From positions 558,001-622,000 of the forward strand of contig CAXXHC010000004.1 of NCBI GenBank assembly GCA_963663525.2: a stretch of 64,000 nt of DNA, in the 5' to 3' direction. The stretch's first letter is position 1; the number at the start of each line of letters is the position of its first letter. Position numbers and translations under genes: made by a program. Positions 51,560 through 60,664 of this stretch are shown one piece after another. The stretch comes from G963663525 sp963663525 (GTDB lineage Bacteria > Myxococcota_A > SURF-8 > G963663525). The notes below the pieces were generated by a model, which was not told where the DNA came from, did no database searches, and saw only the letters and a list, made by a program, of their open reading frames with translations.

Positions 51560-53959
51560 CTAGAATTCCCAACTCAGGTCGATGTCGCCCTTGATTTCCC
51601 AGGTTTCATCCAGGTTGGGGAAGTAGATCTGGGAGGGTTGCAGGGTTTTGCGCAGTCCGAGTTGGAAGTGCAGCAACTGCCCGAAGGGGCTGAACCGTAC
51701 CAGTGTGGTGAGCATTGTGTTGGACTGGTTGATGTTGAATACATTCTGGTACCCGTCGAAGTTGGTCTTGAAGTAGCTGGCGGCGACTCGGAAATACTTC
51801 GTTGCCGGGACTTCGATGTGCGCGAGGAACTGCCCGTTGTCGGCGCCGGATGTGTCTTCCAGGGCGAGGGTCATCCCGAAATAGTCCACTATGGCGTAGC
51901 TGAATTCGAATCCGCCGCCGAAATGATTCCAGTCGGCTTTCCTGCGGGCGAATTCTTTGTACTTCGTGGTTACGGCGTACTGATTCTGACCTTCGTCCAC
52001 GGCGGTCTGATGTTCCGAAACCCAGCGGAACTTGGTGATTTCATAGAAGGAATCGAAGTACGACGGGGTGTAGTTGTCCTGATGCGCGAGAAAATACGCA
52101 CGTGCGCGGATGGCCTGGCGATGTTTCGTGAAGAAGTTGATACGATACAGCGTACCTAAGGTGATCCCGCTGCCGAAGTTCTTGGTTTCGCCCGACTGGA
52201 AGTTGTTCAACGTGCTGTAATCGAGGTAGGCCTTGATATCGACCTCGATGGTTTTCGACGGTCCCGCCGCGACTTCTTCCTCTTCTTTGGGTTTCGCCAC
52301 CAGATCCTCGATATCCGTGGACTGCTCGTTGACGTCTTCCCAGGATACTTTTCGTCCCCAGGTGGTGGCTCCGTTACTCCATTTCGCCCATTTGACCAGC
52401 TTGATTTCCGCATCGCCGCCCAACAAGTGAATGTTGGTGGGATCGTACAGGTAACCGCCGTCGTCGGATGAACGGTAGTTGTTGATTCGCCAGGGGGCGT
52501 CGAGATCGGTCATGTAATGCACGCCGAAGGACACCGACTGCGCCATCCAGTGATCCGTACCGATGGAGAGCGGCTTCAAAAAGGCGATGCCGCCGAACAT
52601 CTGCCACCGAGTAAGGTCGTTGGTGTAGAACTCGAATCCGCCATAATCGTTGTACCAGTCCAGTTCCGCGCCGACCTTGGTCGTGAAGTAGTCCAGGTTG
52701 GCGATGTAGCGTTTCATCACCACGCCGTGGCCGATGGTCGTGGCGAATGTGCGGTTGACGTTGACGTAAAGGTTGTCTTCTTTGCGTCCGTACTGGATGT
52801 AGCGGATAATCTTCATGTAATCGCGGGCGTCGTCCCAGTCTTCTTTCCGAATCCGGCCCGCCTTGTCGAAGTGGTCCACTTCGCGGTCCGCGTCGTCGCG
52901 GTCGCGTCCCGAATAGATTTCCACGTTCAACGGAACCCCGAATCCCATCCGCAGCTTGTAATCCTCACCGACGTCCGCTGGAATGAAGCGAAGGTCCACT
53001 TCGGGTGAAATGTAGGCGTAATGCTCGAAAAAGAGCTTGCGGTAGCCCATCACGATACCGGCGCGGTTGTTCGGAACGATGATTTCCAACGGGCCGATGG
53101 TGGTCAGCGCGCCCTTGAAGAAGCGTTCCTCCTTGAGTTTTTCCTTTTCTTCCTCTTTCGCTTCATCCTCGTTTTTCTCTTCGACCACGGGAGGCGGCTT
53201 GGCTACGGACCAGAGTTCCTGCACGACGGAAGCCAATGCGGCATTAAATGCTTCCGGCGTGGCGTCATCCGGCTTTTTCTTTGCCTGGGCCAGGGTTTCG
53301 CCATCTTCTGCACGAACGAGGCTCAGGTTGATGCGCGCCGGTTTATCCGCGCTGGTGCGCAGTACGGACCCGGTGATGACCATCGTCGCGCCGGCCCGTT
53401 TGCCCAAATCCGCCGAGCACTTGATGCTGATGCATTTTTTGCCGTCTTCATCGACGCTTTCCACCAATTTGACCGCATCGTCTCCGATGAGCAGTTCGCC
53501 GTGCTTCAAGGTTTCCTTGCGGATGACGAACTCGACGTCTTCGCTTTTCATTTCACCCGCGATGTCGCTGACGGTAAGGTAGACCACGGCGACCTGGTCG
53601 GCAGGAAGACCATCGACATTGACCGGCGGGCCGAGTGTAGGCTCCTCCGTCGGTTGGGCTTCCGGCTCGGCAGCCTGTTCACCGAATTGCGGTCCCTGTT
53701 CTTCCTGAGCGGGAGCGGGTTCCTCGGGTGGAGGTTCTTCGGCGGGCTGGGCTTCCGGTTCGGCGGGAGGCGCTTCTTCTGCTGGAGCGGCTTCTTCCGC
53801 AGGAGCGGCGGGTTCTTGGGCTGCGGGTTCGTTCGCGTTGACCGCATCGTCCCAGCCTTCGTTGGACCATGGGGAAATATCCTGTGCGGCCAGCGTTCCC
53901 GTGCACGAGAACAGGGCGATCCACACGAAAAGCACTTTGATTGTTGCGTGTAGCCTCAT
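51560..53959 (-). CDS. Large predicted outer-membrane beta-barrel protein
   Basis: 799 residues. Signal peptide (residues 1-25, ending TGTLAAQ). A Pro/Ala/Glu-rich low-complexity stretch (~40-110) may span the periplasm or bind peptidoglycan. A small alpha/beta domain (~120-250, VAVVYLTVSDIAGEMKS...) resembles TolB-N/CsgG-type modules. A charged helix (EEKNEDEAKEEEKEKLKEE) comes next, then ~450 residues of alternating aromatic beta strands ending GDIDLSWEF, a terminal Phe as in outer-membrane barrels. No named family recognised. An upstream in-frame extension to 54205 has no signal character. Confidence 0.75.
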   Translation of the reverse strand: MRLHATIKVLFVWIALFSCTGTLAAQDISPWSNEGWDDAVNANEPAAQEPAAPAEEAAPAEEAPPAEPEAQPAEEPPPEEPAPAQEEQGPQFGEQAAEPEAQPTEEPTLGPPVNVDGLPADQVAVVYLTVSDIAGEMKSEDVEFVIRKETLKHGELLIGDDAVKLVESVDEDGKKCISIKCSADLGKRAGATMVITGSVLRTSADKPARINLSLVRAEDGETLAQAKKKPDDATPEAFNAALASVVQELWSVAKPPPVVEEKNEDEAKEEEKEKLKEERFFKGALTTIGPLEIIVPNNRAGIVMGYRKLFFEHYAYISPEVDLRFIPADVGEDYKLRMGFGVPLNVEIYSGRDRDDADREVDHFDKAGRIRKEDWDDARDYMKIIRYIQYGRKEDNLYVNVNRTFATTIGHGVVMKRYIANLDYFTTKVGAELDWYNDYGGFEFYTNDLTRWQMFGGIAFLKPLSIGTDHWMAQSVSFGVHYMTDLDAPWRINNYRSSDDGGYLYDPTNIHLLGGDAEIKLVKWAKWSNGATTWGRKVSWEDVNEQSTDIEDLVAKPKEEEEVAAGPSKTIEVDIKAYLDYSTLNNFQSGETKNFGSGITLGTLYRINFFTKHRQAIRARAYFLAHQDNYTPSYFDSFYEITKFRWVSEHQTAVDEGQNQYAVTTKYKEFARRKADWNHFGGGFEFSYAIVDYFGMTLALEDTSGADNGQFLAHIEVPATKYFRVAASYFKTNFDGYQNVFNINQSNTMLTTLVRFSPFGQLLHFQLGLRKTLQPSQIYFPNLDETWEIKGDIDLSWEF

Positions 53960-54271
53960 ACGAAACCCCTCGGCTCGATTGCCAAAAACGTCATACTTCA
54001 TACCGTCGCCATACGAAAAACCACGCCAAGTCACCCTGCGTCGAAGCACCCCGTGCGTCTCGTCATGGATTTCCGTCTGCGACCGTTCCAATCCAAACGA
54101 ATCAAGTTCTTTATACCATGCCCGGCAGGCAGAATCAAAAAGATTGAAGGATTCCCGGCGATTTGATAGCTGGCTCTCGCCATTTTTCAGCGATTCCCAA
54201 ACCAAACAGGGATGATGAAACCCGGATTCGCGCCTTTTGCAGAAACGAGAGAGGGACTTCCCGGTTCGTTC
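53960..54271. other. Intergenic region between outer-membrane and polysaccharide genes
   Basis: 312 bases; presumably the promoter of the outer-membrane protein gene. Nothing specific recognised. Confidence 0.45.
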
Positions 54272-55492
54272 TCACGAAGAGGCGGTTTTTCGCCTGAGGC
54301 ATTCGGAAAGGGCATGAAACATCGAACCCTGCGCCCAGCGCATGTAAGGAATCCTGTTCTTTCCGATTCGGCGTTTCTGGTAGTAAAAATAATGCCTTTC
54401 ACGATCCCAGAAGTGGTCCAGGGTGAAAGAAACGAGCCGCTCCAGGCGCTCGTCGTAGCGTTCGTCCGGGGCGCGGGAAAGGCTGAGGATTCCCTGGGCC
54501 TGGTTCTGAATGTCGATGGGCCAGGTTCTCGGATAGCGCCAACGGAACACGCCGTCGGGGGTGATCTGCCGCTCGACCATGAACGCCAGTCCACGTTCGT
54601 ACGCCTGCTCGATTCTCCCCCGAAACGCTTCGTCCTCTTCCAGTCGGGCGATGTCCGCGAGCGCGTCGAGCACGAAACCCTGGTGAAAGTCCACCGTGGG
54701 CATCACGCCGCCGTCGAAGGTCAGACCGTAAGGCCAGCTTCCGCATTCGTGCTGGAAGTCCAGCAGGGTCTGGGTGAGGTCCGCCGTCAATTCGGACAAG
54801 TGGAAGCCCTCGATTTCGCAGTCTTTTCCTTGGATTGCGTCCCGGTAGCGAGCGAACAGACGTGCTGCGATGGCTGCCGCGTTGTGGATCAGACGCGGGT
54901 GGGATTCGCAGCTATAGCCTAAAAACGTCTGGCCATTTCGCCGGTACACACGGCAGTGGCGCAGCAGGTTGGCAATCGACCGCCGCACGTGATTCAGCCT
55001 CACTTCGTCCGGTTCCAATGCATAGAGATCCAGCAGGGAATTGCCGATCCGCGCGTTGAGAAACGTCAACGGCTGATTCACTTCGTGGGTTTCGCTACGT
55101 GTGATGAACTTGAAGTTGCGGCTCCAACCCAATTCGTCGTCGGTATCGACGCAAGCCATGGATAATATACGTTTTTCCAGGCGTTTCGCCGCGTCGAGAA
55201 ATTCCGGCGTGCCGAAAGTGGCATACAGATTGGCGTAGGCATCGATGGAAAACGACATCGTGGTCGGGTTGTGCTCTTTTTCAATGCGCAGAGGACCGCG
55301 CAGATTCACCGGCAGGAATTTCAGGCCGTGGATCGCCGCGCGTTGCGGAATCGAGTGAAAACCGGTGATTTTCTGTAAAATCGGGCTGTTGAGGGCGTCG
55401 TAAGGATCCCATCCCCGAAATTGCTCCCCATCCATGAAGCGTTCGAGTTGAAAGACGACCTCGCGCACGCGGTCGAATGCGTGTTGGCTCAT
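54272..55492 (-). CDS. Predicted alpha-toroid (six-hairpin) protein of a polysaccharide cluster
   Basis: 406 residues, all-helical pattern with repeated aromatic/His segments (GFHSIPQRAAIHGLK, VDFHQGFVLDALADIARLEED, IDIQNQAQGILSLSRA). The pattern suggests an (alpha/alpha)6 toroid like glycoside hydrolases, lyases or glucuronyl C5-epimerases. I do not recognise a named family. It sits downstream of a pyruvyl-transferase-family and an FrhB-like gene on the same strand with a 6-base gap, so a role in surface glycan processing is inferred. Confidence 0.65.
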   Translation of the reverse strand: MSQHAFDRVREVVFQLERFMDGEQFRGWDPYDALNSPILQKITGFHSIPQRAAIHGLKFLPVNLRGPLRIEKEHNPTTMSFSIDAYANLYATFGTPEFLDAAKRLEKRILSMACVDTDDELGWSRNFKFITRSETHEVNQPLTFLNARIGNSLLDLYALEPDEVRLNHVRRSIANLLRHCRVYRRNGQTFLGYSCESHPRLIHNAAAIAARLFARYRDAIQGKDCEIEGFHLSELTADLTQTLLDFQHECGSWPYGLTFDGGVMPTVDFHQGFVLDALADIARLEEDEAFRGRIEQAYERGLAFMVERQITPDGVFRWRYPRTWPIDIQNQAQGILSLSRAPDERYDERLERLVSFTLDHFWDRERHYFYYQKRRIGKNRIPYMRWAQGSMFHALSECLRRKTASS

Positions 55493-55498
55493 GAAAGT

Positions 55499-56755
55499 TT
55501 ACTCCTGGAAGAGTCCGAGCAGCAGGCTGTTGTTTTTCAAGGCGGCTTCGCGAACCCGCACCAGCGCTTCGGTTTGTCTCCGGCGGATGCCGTCTCGGTT
55601 TTTGTACACGGCGGCGAAGATGTCCATAAAGCGGTCCACGTCCAGATCCTCCAGGTTGATGGCGTGATCCAGCATCCCGAACATGTCCATGAATTCGTTG
55701 GATTTTTGCTGGTAGGAAATGGAAATCGTCGGTACGGAGGATTTCAGCCCGTAGACGATGGAATGGGTCTTCGTGCCGATGAAAAGGTCGGTCTGGGCGA
55801 TGACCGCCGCCGTGGTGATCGGGTCGAGGTCGCCTTCCAGGATGCGCACGGTTCCCTCGGTGGTCATGGCGTCGATCATTTCGCGGGCGATGGGGCGGTC
55901 GCCGCCTTCGTGCATGGACAACTCCATCGGCACGATGAGGATTTCAGCGTCGTATTCACGGGTGATGCGGTCGAAGATTCCGGCCATCAGGGAAATATAC
56001 TTCTCCCGGTTGAAGTAATGTTTCCAGTAAATGTGGTGAATCGTCACCCCGACGAGCAGTTTGTCCGTCTTTTTGAGGTCCACCAGTTCTTTGGCGGTTT
56101 CCGGATCGGCGGCTTCCAGGGCGAACACGCTTTCGGCGGTCACCTGTACGTTGTTGAAATCGCTGCATTCTTTGAGCGAATTCTTCTCCCGCACGGTCAC
56201 GAGGTCCACGGTTTTGCCGATAAAGCGCGTCATGCGCCGGGTCAACTTGCCGAAGGGACCGAAAAACGGACCGATGGTTTCGGCGTAAATCATCGTCCTT
56301 TTGCCGAGCAGCGTGGCGAAAAGCAGACCGTAAAAGTGAGAAAAATTCGTGGTGAAGCCGTTGAAATTCGTGAAGAAATGCCCACCCGGAAGCACCACGA
56401 CCTCACTGTTGAGGTAGAGATCGATGGTCTTTCGTTTGAACTCCGGGACGCCGAGGTCCACGCCGAGTTTTCGCGCCAGCAGCCAAACCATGGAATAGGC
56501 GATCCAGCTTCCCTCTTTGAGGGTGTGCTTGATTTTGTCTTTTTTGCCCTTGGCGAGCTTGATGTTGCGATAGTTGACGATCCACTCCGCCGCATCCAGA
56601 CCGTATTCCTCGACGGCTTTTTCTGGGTCGTAGGAGGTGACGGCGATGTCGAGGTCATCGGGATCGGCCTGCTTCAACGTGTTTTTCATCGTGTGAATCA
56701 CGCTGGAATCGCCTTTGTTGGCGTTGTAGTTCTGAATAATCAGCAGCTTTTTCAT
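55499..56755 (-). CDS. Polysaccharide pyruvyl-transferase family protein
   Basis: 418 residues. GT-B-like PS_pyruv_trans family that adds pyruvate ketals to sugars. Start KLLIIQNYNANKGDSSVIHTM resembles the N-terminal family motif (G-D-x). VVVLPGGHFF and the late GTKTHSIVYGLKSSVPTISISYQQK stand for the usual GxRLH...PxIxIxYxxK, with Arg-Leu replaced by Lys-Thr. It lies 7 bases after the FrhB-like gene and 6 bases before the toroid gene, in one unit. Confidence 0.88.
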   Translation of the reverse strand: MKKLLIIQNYNANKGDSSVIHTMKNTLKQADPDDLDIAVTSYDPEKAVEEYGLDAAEWIVNYRNIKLAKGKKDKIKHTLKEGSWIAYSMVWLLARKLGVDLGVPEFKRKTIDLYLNSEVVVLPGGHFFTNFNGFTTNFSHFYGLLFATLLGKRTMIYAETIGPFFGPFGKLTRRMTRFIGKTVDLVTVREKNSLKECSDFNNVQVTAESVFALEAADPETAKELVDLKKTDKLLVGVTIHHIYWKHYFNREKYISLMAGIFDRITREYDAEILIVPMELSMHEGGDRPIAREMIDAMTTEGTVRILEGDLDPITTAAVIAQTDLFIGTKTHSIVYGLKSSVPTISISYQQKSNEFMDMFGMLDHAINLEDLDVDRFMDIFAAVYKNRDGIRRRQTEALVRVREAALKNNSLLLGLFQE

Positions 56756-56762
56756 GGAAGGC

Positions 56763-58043
56763 TCATTTCTTCAGCAAATTCAAGGCTTTGAGATAGAAAA
56801 GAACGGGCTTGTTGACTTTTTTCGCCACGCGGTCGAGCGGAAGGAAGCGCAACGCGTTGAGATGCTGGTAAAACACCAGCAGTTTCGCGATTTTTTTCAA
56901 ACCGGGACGCCCGGCCCAGACGACGTTCCGGCCATACTTGGCCGCTTTTCTCCCGGCCAGCAAAGGCAGTCCTACTTGTCGGTTGACCAGCTTGTGCGTC
57001 ATCACGTTGCGGTTGGCCTCGATGAATTCCTCCACCGTAGCCCGCTCGGTTTCGAGTGCGCCGTCACTTTTCATTCTTTCAATGATTTCAAGCAGTTCCT
57101 TCGAGCGCACCACGGCCAGGTTGATGCCTTTTTCATCTCCCATGAAGCGTTTCAACCAGGCGTCGCCCGCCGAGAGATCCGCCGTGAATCCGCAGGGATC
57201 GGCGCAAAGCTGGCAACCCAGCGGCGTGAACAGCGGCGAGGACAGCACCGTGCCCATCGAAAGCCTGCTGCCGTATGGAACCCGCTTTTCGCGTCCGTCC
57301 CGCGTGGTGACGGTCATGTATCCCGGCCAGCCGTCGCCTCGGTTGGAAAGATGCCGGAGTTCTTCCACGGAAACGCCCATCTGTTTCAGGGAATATGCAT
57401 AAGAAGCGAAGGACGGCGTTTGTCCGCAGACGATGCCCAACGTGAAGCGCACCATGGGAGCAAGTTTGGGTTTGCGCTCGATGAACCGGTGCAAACCCTC
57501 CAAGTGACAGGGCAAACCGACCACGGCGAGGCGTTCGGTTTTCGGGTCGAGGCTGCGAAGAGTCTTTATTACGGAGGCGAACGTTACCGGCGAGTATTTC
57601 GACCCGGCGGCGGCTCGGATTTCCAAAGAAGTACGGGCGATGAACGCCTCGCTTTCGAGTGGATGTTCCTCCCGCCTGCGGGTGACGACCGCGCCGGTAA
57701 TCTCTTTGCTTTCAAGGAGATAGAGCAACACCGAAGTCAGCAGACCTCCCGAAGCCGAACGTTGTCGCTGGGTGTCGTCGGCACTCCAGGCGGCGAAAGT
57801 TTCGAGGTAGTCGCCCAGGTAGGGATTCCAGCGGTCGGTGTTTTGCTCGTTGGACCAGGTGAGCGGGGGACAGGAGCGGCGGCACAGGCCGCAGGACGTG
57901 CAAACGGCTTCATCGACAATTGGTTGATACACGCCTCGGTGGGGGTCGATCTCCATCGTGATCGCCTGAGTCGGACAGGTTCCTGCGCAGGTGCCGCAAC
58001 CGGTGCAGAATCCATCTTCGACGACATCGGCGATGGAATGCAT
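56763..58043 (-). CDS. FrhB/F420-hydrogenase beta-type iron-sulfur flavoprotein
   Basis: 426 residues. Two 4Fe-4S ferredoxin motifs at the start (CTGCGTCAGTCP and CTSCGLCRRSCP). The coenzyme F420 hydrogenase/dehydrogenase beta-subunit N- and C-terminal domains follow (AASGGLLTSVLL-like SASGGLLTS, VVGLPCHLEGLHRF, LGIVCGQTPS, CQLCADPCGFTADLSAGDAWL). In non-methanogens this family often accompanies pyruvyl-transferase genes in exopolysaccharide loci, where it may reduce a sugar or carrier. First gene of the three-gene cluster. No F420 synthesis gene is visible. Confidence 0.88.
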   Translation of the reverse strand: MHSIADVVEDGFCTGCGTCAGTCPTQAITMEIDPHRGVYQPIVDEAVCTSCGLCRRSCPPLTWSNEQNTDRWNPYLGDYLETFAAWSADDTQRQRSASGGLLTSVLLYLLESKEITGAVVTRRREEHPLESEAFIARTSLEIRAAAGSKYSPVTFASVIKTLRSLDPKTERLAVVGLPCHLEGLHRFIERKPKLAPMVRFTLGIVCGQTPSFASYAYSLKQMGVSVEELRHLSNRGDGWPGYMTVTTRDGREKRVPYGSRLSMGTVLSSPLFTPLGCQLCADPCGFTADLSAGDAWLKRFMGDEKGINLAVVRSKELLEIIERMKSDGALETERATVEEFIEANRNVMTHKLVNRQVGLPLLAGRKAAKYGRNVVWAGRPGLKKIAKLLVFYQHLNALRFLPLDRVAKKVNKPVLFYLKALNLLKK

Positions 58044-58398
58044 GAATGGTTCTCCTCAAAGTGAAATGCGCGGTCTGGAGCAAAACATTTTCGTGGAATC
58101 ACACCGAAATCTCGGTATTTTCTCCGACGCGGCAATTTATGCGCCGGGCTCCCCAACCCAACTCACTGTCATTTCACGAAATCGTGGTTGTAACGGTTTC
58201 TCGTCCAACGGTGTTTCGAAAAACCGGCAAAGCGCCAAGTTCCCGGAACGGTTGGAAAAAACGGGTCGGAGTCTAGCACAGCCCCTTTCAACCTTCAACT
58301 TTTTACGTCGATTTTATCCTCCAGGAACGAGAGAGGACGTTCGGAAAAGCTTCTATGCTTGAAATGGTGTAAGTGCTTGAAATATTTAGGTAAAACGT
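58044..58398. other. Intergenic region upstream of the FrhB-type cluster
   Basis: 355 bases between the FrhB-like gene and plsC; probably the cluster's promoter. No gene or clear motif seen. Confidence 0.5.
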
Positions 58399-59127
58399 TC
58401 AAATCTCGATATTGTCCAACATCGCTTGATGGCGTTCGCGGACCTTTTCGACCAGTCGTTCCACCGGTTCGCCGTCGGTGGGAATCGGTTCTCCGAAGTC
58501 GATGCGCATCTTTCCCGGTCGGAACATGAATTGGCGTTTGGACATGATTTCCTGTGAGCCGGTCACGACTCCCGGAAGGATCGGCACCCCCGACGAGCGC
58601 GCCAGATGAAAGCCGCCTTTTTTGTACGATCCCAGCGTTTTTCCGTCCTTCGAGCGCGTCCCCTCCGGGAAAATCAGCACGGTTCGGCCTTCGCGGATAT
58701 TGGTGGCCGCTCTTTCCAGAGATGCGCGGGCCCTTTTGGAGTCACCCCGGTTGATGACGATGGTCCCCGCAGACACCATGCCCAGTCCGAAAATCGGGAT
58801 GTACACCAACTCCTTTTTGGCGATGAAATGCACGTAGTGCGGGACGATCATCAGCAGCGAAATCACGTCGGCATAGGAGCGGTGGTTCGTCATGACCACG
58901 TAGGATTTGTGCGAGTTGAAGTGCTCCAGCCCGTGGACTTCGACTTGAATTCCGCAGCCTTTGCACAGCATCGTGGCCCAGGATCGGGCGAACCACGGAC
59001 CGCTTCGAAACGCAAATTGGATCGGGAACGTCACCGTGACGAAAGTGGCATAGAAAAACGTTACGACCACAACCCAGACCGCATTGAAAAGCAGGCGAAA
59101 CCACAAGAAAAAAGCGGCAAACATCAC
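58399..59127 (-). CDS. plsC: 1-acyl-sn-glycerol-3-phosphate acyltransferase (PlsC)
   Basis: 242 residues. Makes phosphatidic acid from lysophosphatidate at the inner membrane. NHRSYAD (NHX4D motif) begins at residue 81 and FPEGTRS at 153. Two hydrophobic segments lie at the N-terminus. Single gene with an AT-rich gap upstream. Closely related lyso-ornithine or other acyltransferases share these motifs, so the substrate is likely rather than certain. Confidence 0.9.
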   Translation of the reverse strand: MMFAAFFLWFRLLFNAVWVVVVTFFYATFVTVTFPIQFAFRSGPWFARSWATMLCKGCGIQVEVHGLEHFNSHKSYVVMTNHRSYADVISLLMIVPHYVHFIAKKELVYIPIFGLGMVSAGTIVINRGDSKRARASLERAATNIREGRTVLIFPEGTRSKDGKTLGSYKKGGFHLARSSGVPILPGVVTGSQEIMSKRQFMFRPGKMRIDFGEPIPTDGEPVERLVEKVRERHQAMLDNIEI

Positions 59128-59264
59128 GAATTCGGTCCTTTATACAAAACCTTTTACAAAACTTTTACAAAAACACTTTGGCACGGAGCAGGTGCAAGAT
59201 AAAGAAAATTTCGCGAAATCGGGTTCCGTTCGTCCGGTTTGGATGAGAATTCAGGCGATTTCGT

Positions 59265-60350
59265 TCAGGCAGGCGTTTGTGCTGGAAGGGCTTCGGCGAT
59301 CCACCCGCCGCCGAGCAGGCGTTCTCCCTCGTAAAACACGGCGGCCTGGCCGGGCGTGACGGACGACACCCGAGCGTCGAATCGGACTTCGACGCCATTG
59401 CCGGAGTGGGGAACTACCCGACAATACACGGGTTTCTGACGATAGCGGATCTGCACTTCGCAGGAAAATTCCTCGGTCGGCGGTTCGATCTGCCAGTTGA
59501 CGTCCGATGCTATACAACCTTTGGAAAGCAGACGTGTGGCGTCGGTTGTGACCACCAGCCGGTTGTTTGCGGTGTCGATGGAGACGATAAAGGCCCGCTG
59601 TCCCAGCGCCACGCCATGTCCCCGGCGCTGGCCTACGGTGTAGCGGTGGAGGCCGAGATGTTCGCCGACGGGAGTTCCTTGCTCGTCCACAATCGGTCCG
59701 GGGGGCATGTCCGCACCAAAACGTTCGCGCAATGTTTCGGCGAAACCATGGGTTTCCAGCGCCAGGCAGGTGTCCTGACTCTCGCGGACCTCCGGGTCTT
59801 CGAGGCCGAGGTCTCGCGCCATGGCCCGCACCTGTGTTTTCGTGAGTTCCCCGATGGGAAACAGCAGGTCGTGCAAGCGTTCGGCGGAGAGCCTGAACAG
59901 GAAATAACTCTGGTCTTTTTTGGGGTCATGCCCTCGGAACACGGCTGGGCGTCCTTGATGTTCGAGAAGGCGGCAATGATGTCCGCTGGCGATTTTCGAA
60001 GCGCCCATGCTGCGGGCGTGCTCGAAAAGCAGGCCGAACTTGATATGCTCGTTGCAGATGGCGCAGGGATTGGGCGTGCGCCCACGGGCGTATTCTTCCC
60101 AGGCCGGGAGCAGCACCCGGCGCTCGAAGGCTTCGTGCAGGTCGATCACGTGATGCTCGATGGAAAGTTTTCGGGCGACGCGCCGGGCGTTGCGGATCTC
60201 GCGGGATTCTTCCTCCCCGCTTTTTTCCTTTTGCAAACGCAAGGTCAGACCGACGACGGAAAATCCGCGCTCTACCAGAAGCGCCGCCGCCATGGCGGAA
60301 TCCACGCCTCCACTGAGTCCGACCGCCACGCGATCCGTTGGGCCATGCAT
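59265..60350 (-). CDS. mnmA: tRNA-specific 2-thiouridylase MnmA
   Basis: 361 residues. Thiolates U34 of Lys, Glu and Gln tRNAs. PP-loop SGGVDS at residues 13-18, first catalytic cysteine in NPCAIC (Cys95), second in ESQDTC (Cys194), GLHRYTVGQRRG and the C-terminal barrel (AVFYEGERLLGGGWI). The ATG at 60350 has AAGGAGAG upstream; a longer in-frame extension to 60527 is unsupported. Thiolated U34 and queuosine are both wobble modifications, and genes for both occur in this window. Confidence 0.96.
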   Translation of the reverse strand: MHGPTDRVAVGLSGGVDSAMAAALLVERGFSVVGLTLRLQKEKSGEEESREIRNARRVARKLSIEHHVIDLHEAFERRVLLPAWEEYARGRTPNPCAICNEHIKFGLLFEHARSMGASKIASGHHCRLLEHQGRPAVFRGHDPKKDQSYFLFRLSAERLHDLLFPIGELTKTQVRAMARDLGLEDPEVRESQDTCLALETHGFAETLRERFGADMPPGPIVDEQGTPVGEHLGLHRYTVGQRRGHGVALGQRAFIVSIDTANNRLVVTTDATRLLSKGCIASDVNWQIEPPTEEFSCEVQIRYRQKPVYCRVVPHSGNGVEVRFDARVSSVTPGQAAVFYEGERLLGGGWIAEALPAQTPA

Positions 60351-60519
60351 GGCCGCTCTCCTTTTTTCCCGACCGTGGGTTTTCCAGGTCATTTCGTTGC
60401 CGAGTATAGCGGTTTCACTGCTTTTTTGGCGATGACTTTTCGCAATTCTTGTCAGGTTTTCGAAATATAAGTGGCTCCTATAGCCGTTCTTGCATGGTTT
60501 TCGCGATTGCCCCGTCATG

Positions 60520-60585
60520 TGTGGCATGGGCGAACCGTAGGTTGCCCATGTACACGGGCAAGCTCCGCTTGGCCCGTGCCACCCT
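60520..60585. repeat. Element D double-hairpin dispersed repeat, copy 3
   Basis: Shorter copy: GGCATGGGCGAACC ... GGTTGCCCATG, then ACGGGCAAG ... CTTGGCCCGTGCC. Same orientation as copy 2; lacks the ACGT inner part. Confidence 0.7.
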
Positions 60586-60596
60586 TTGCAGAAAGC

Positions 60597-60623
60597 AGGT
60601 CGGGTAAGACAATTACCCGACCT
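60597..60623. repeat. Element E hairpin, copy 3
   Basis: Perfect 11-bp stem: AGGTCGGGTAA (60597-60607) and TTACCCGACCT (60613-60623). Follows element D at a similar spacing to copy 2. Confidence 0.65.
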
Positions 60624-60664
60624 ACAAAAAATGGCTATTAATCAAGAGATTTCAATGAGTTGTC

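Larger units (their letters stand above)
60351..60664. other. Intergenic region with elements D and E
   Basis: 314 bases between mnmA and the glycosyltransferase gene; filled largely by an element D copy and an element E hairpin. Confidence 0.6.
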
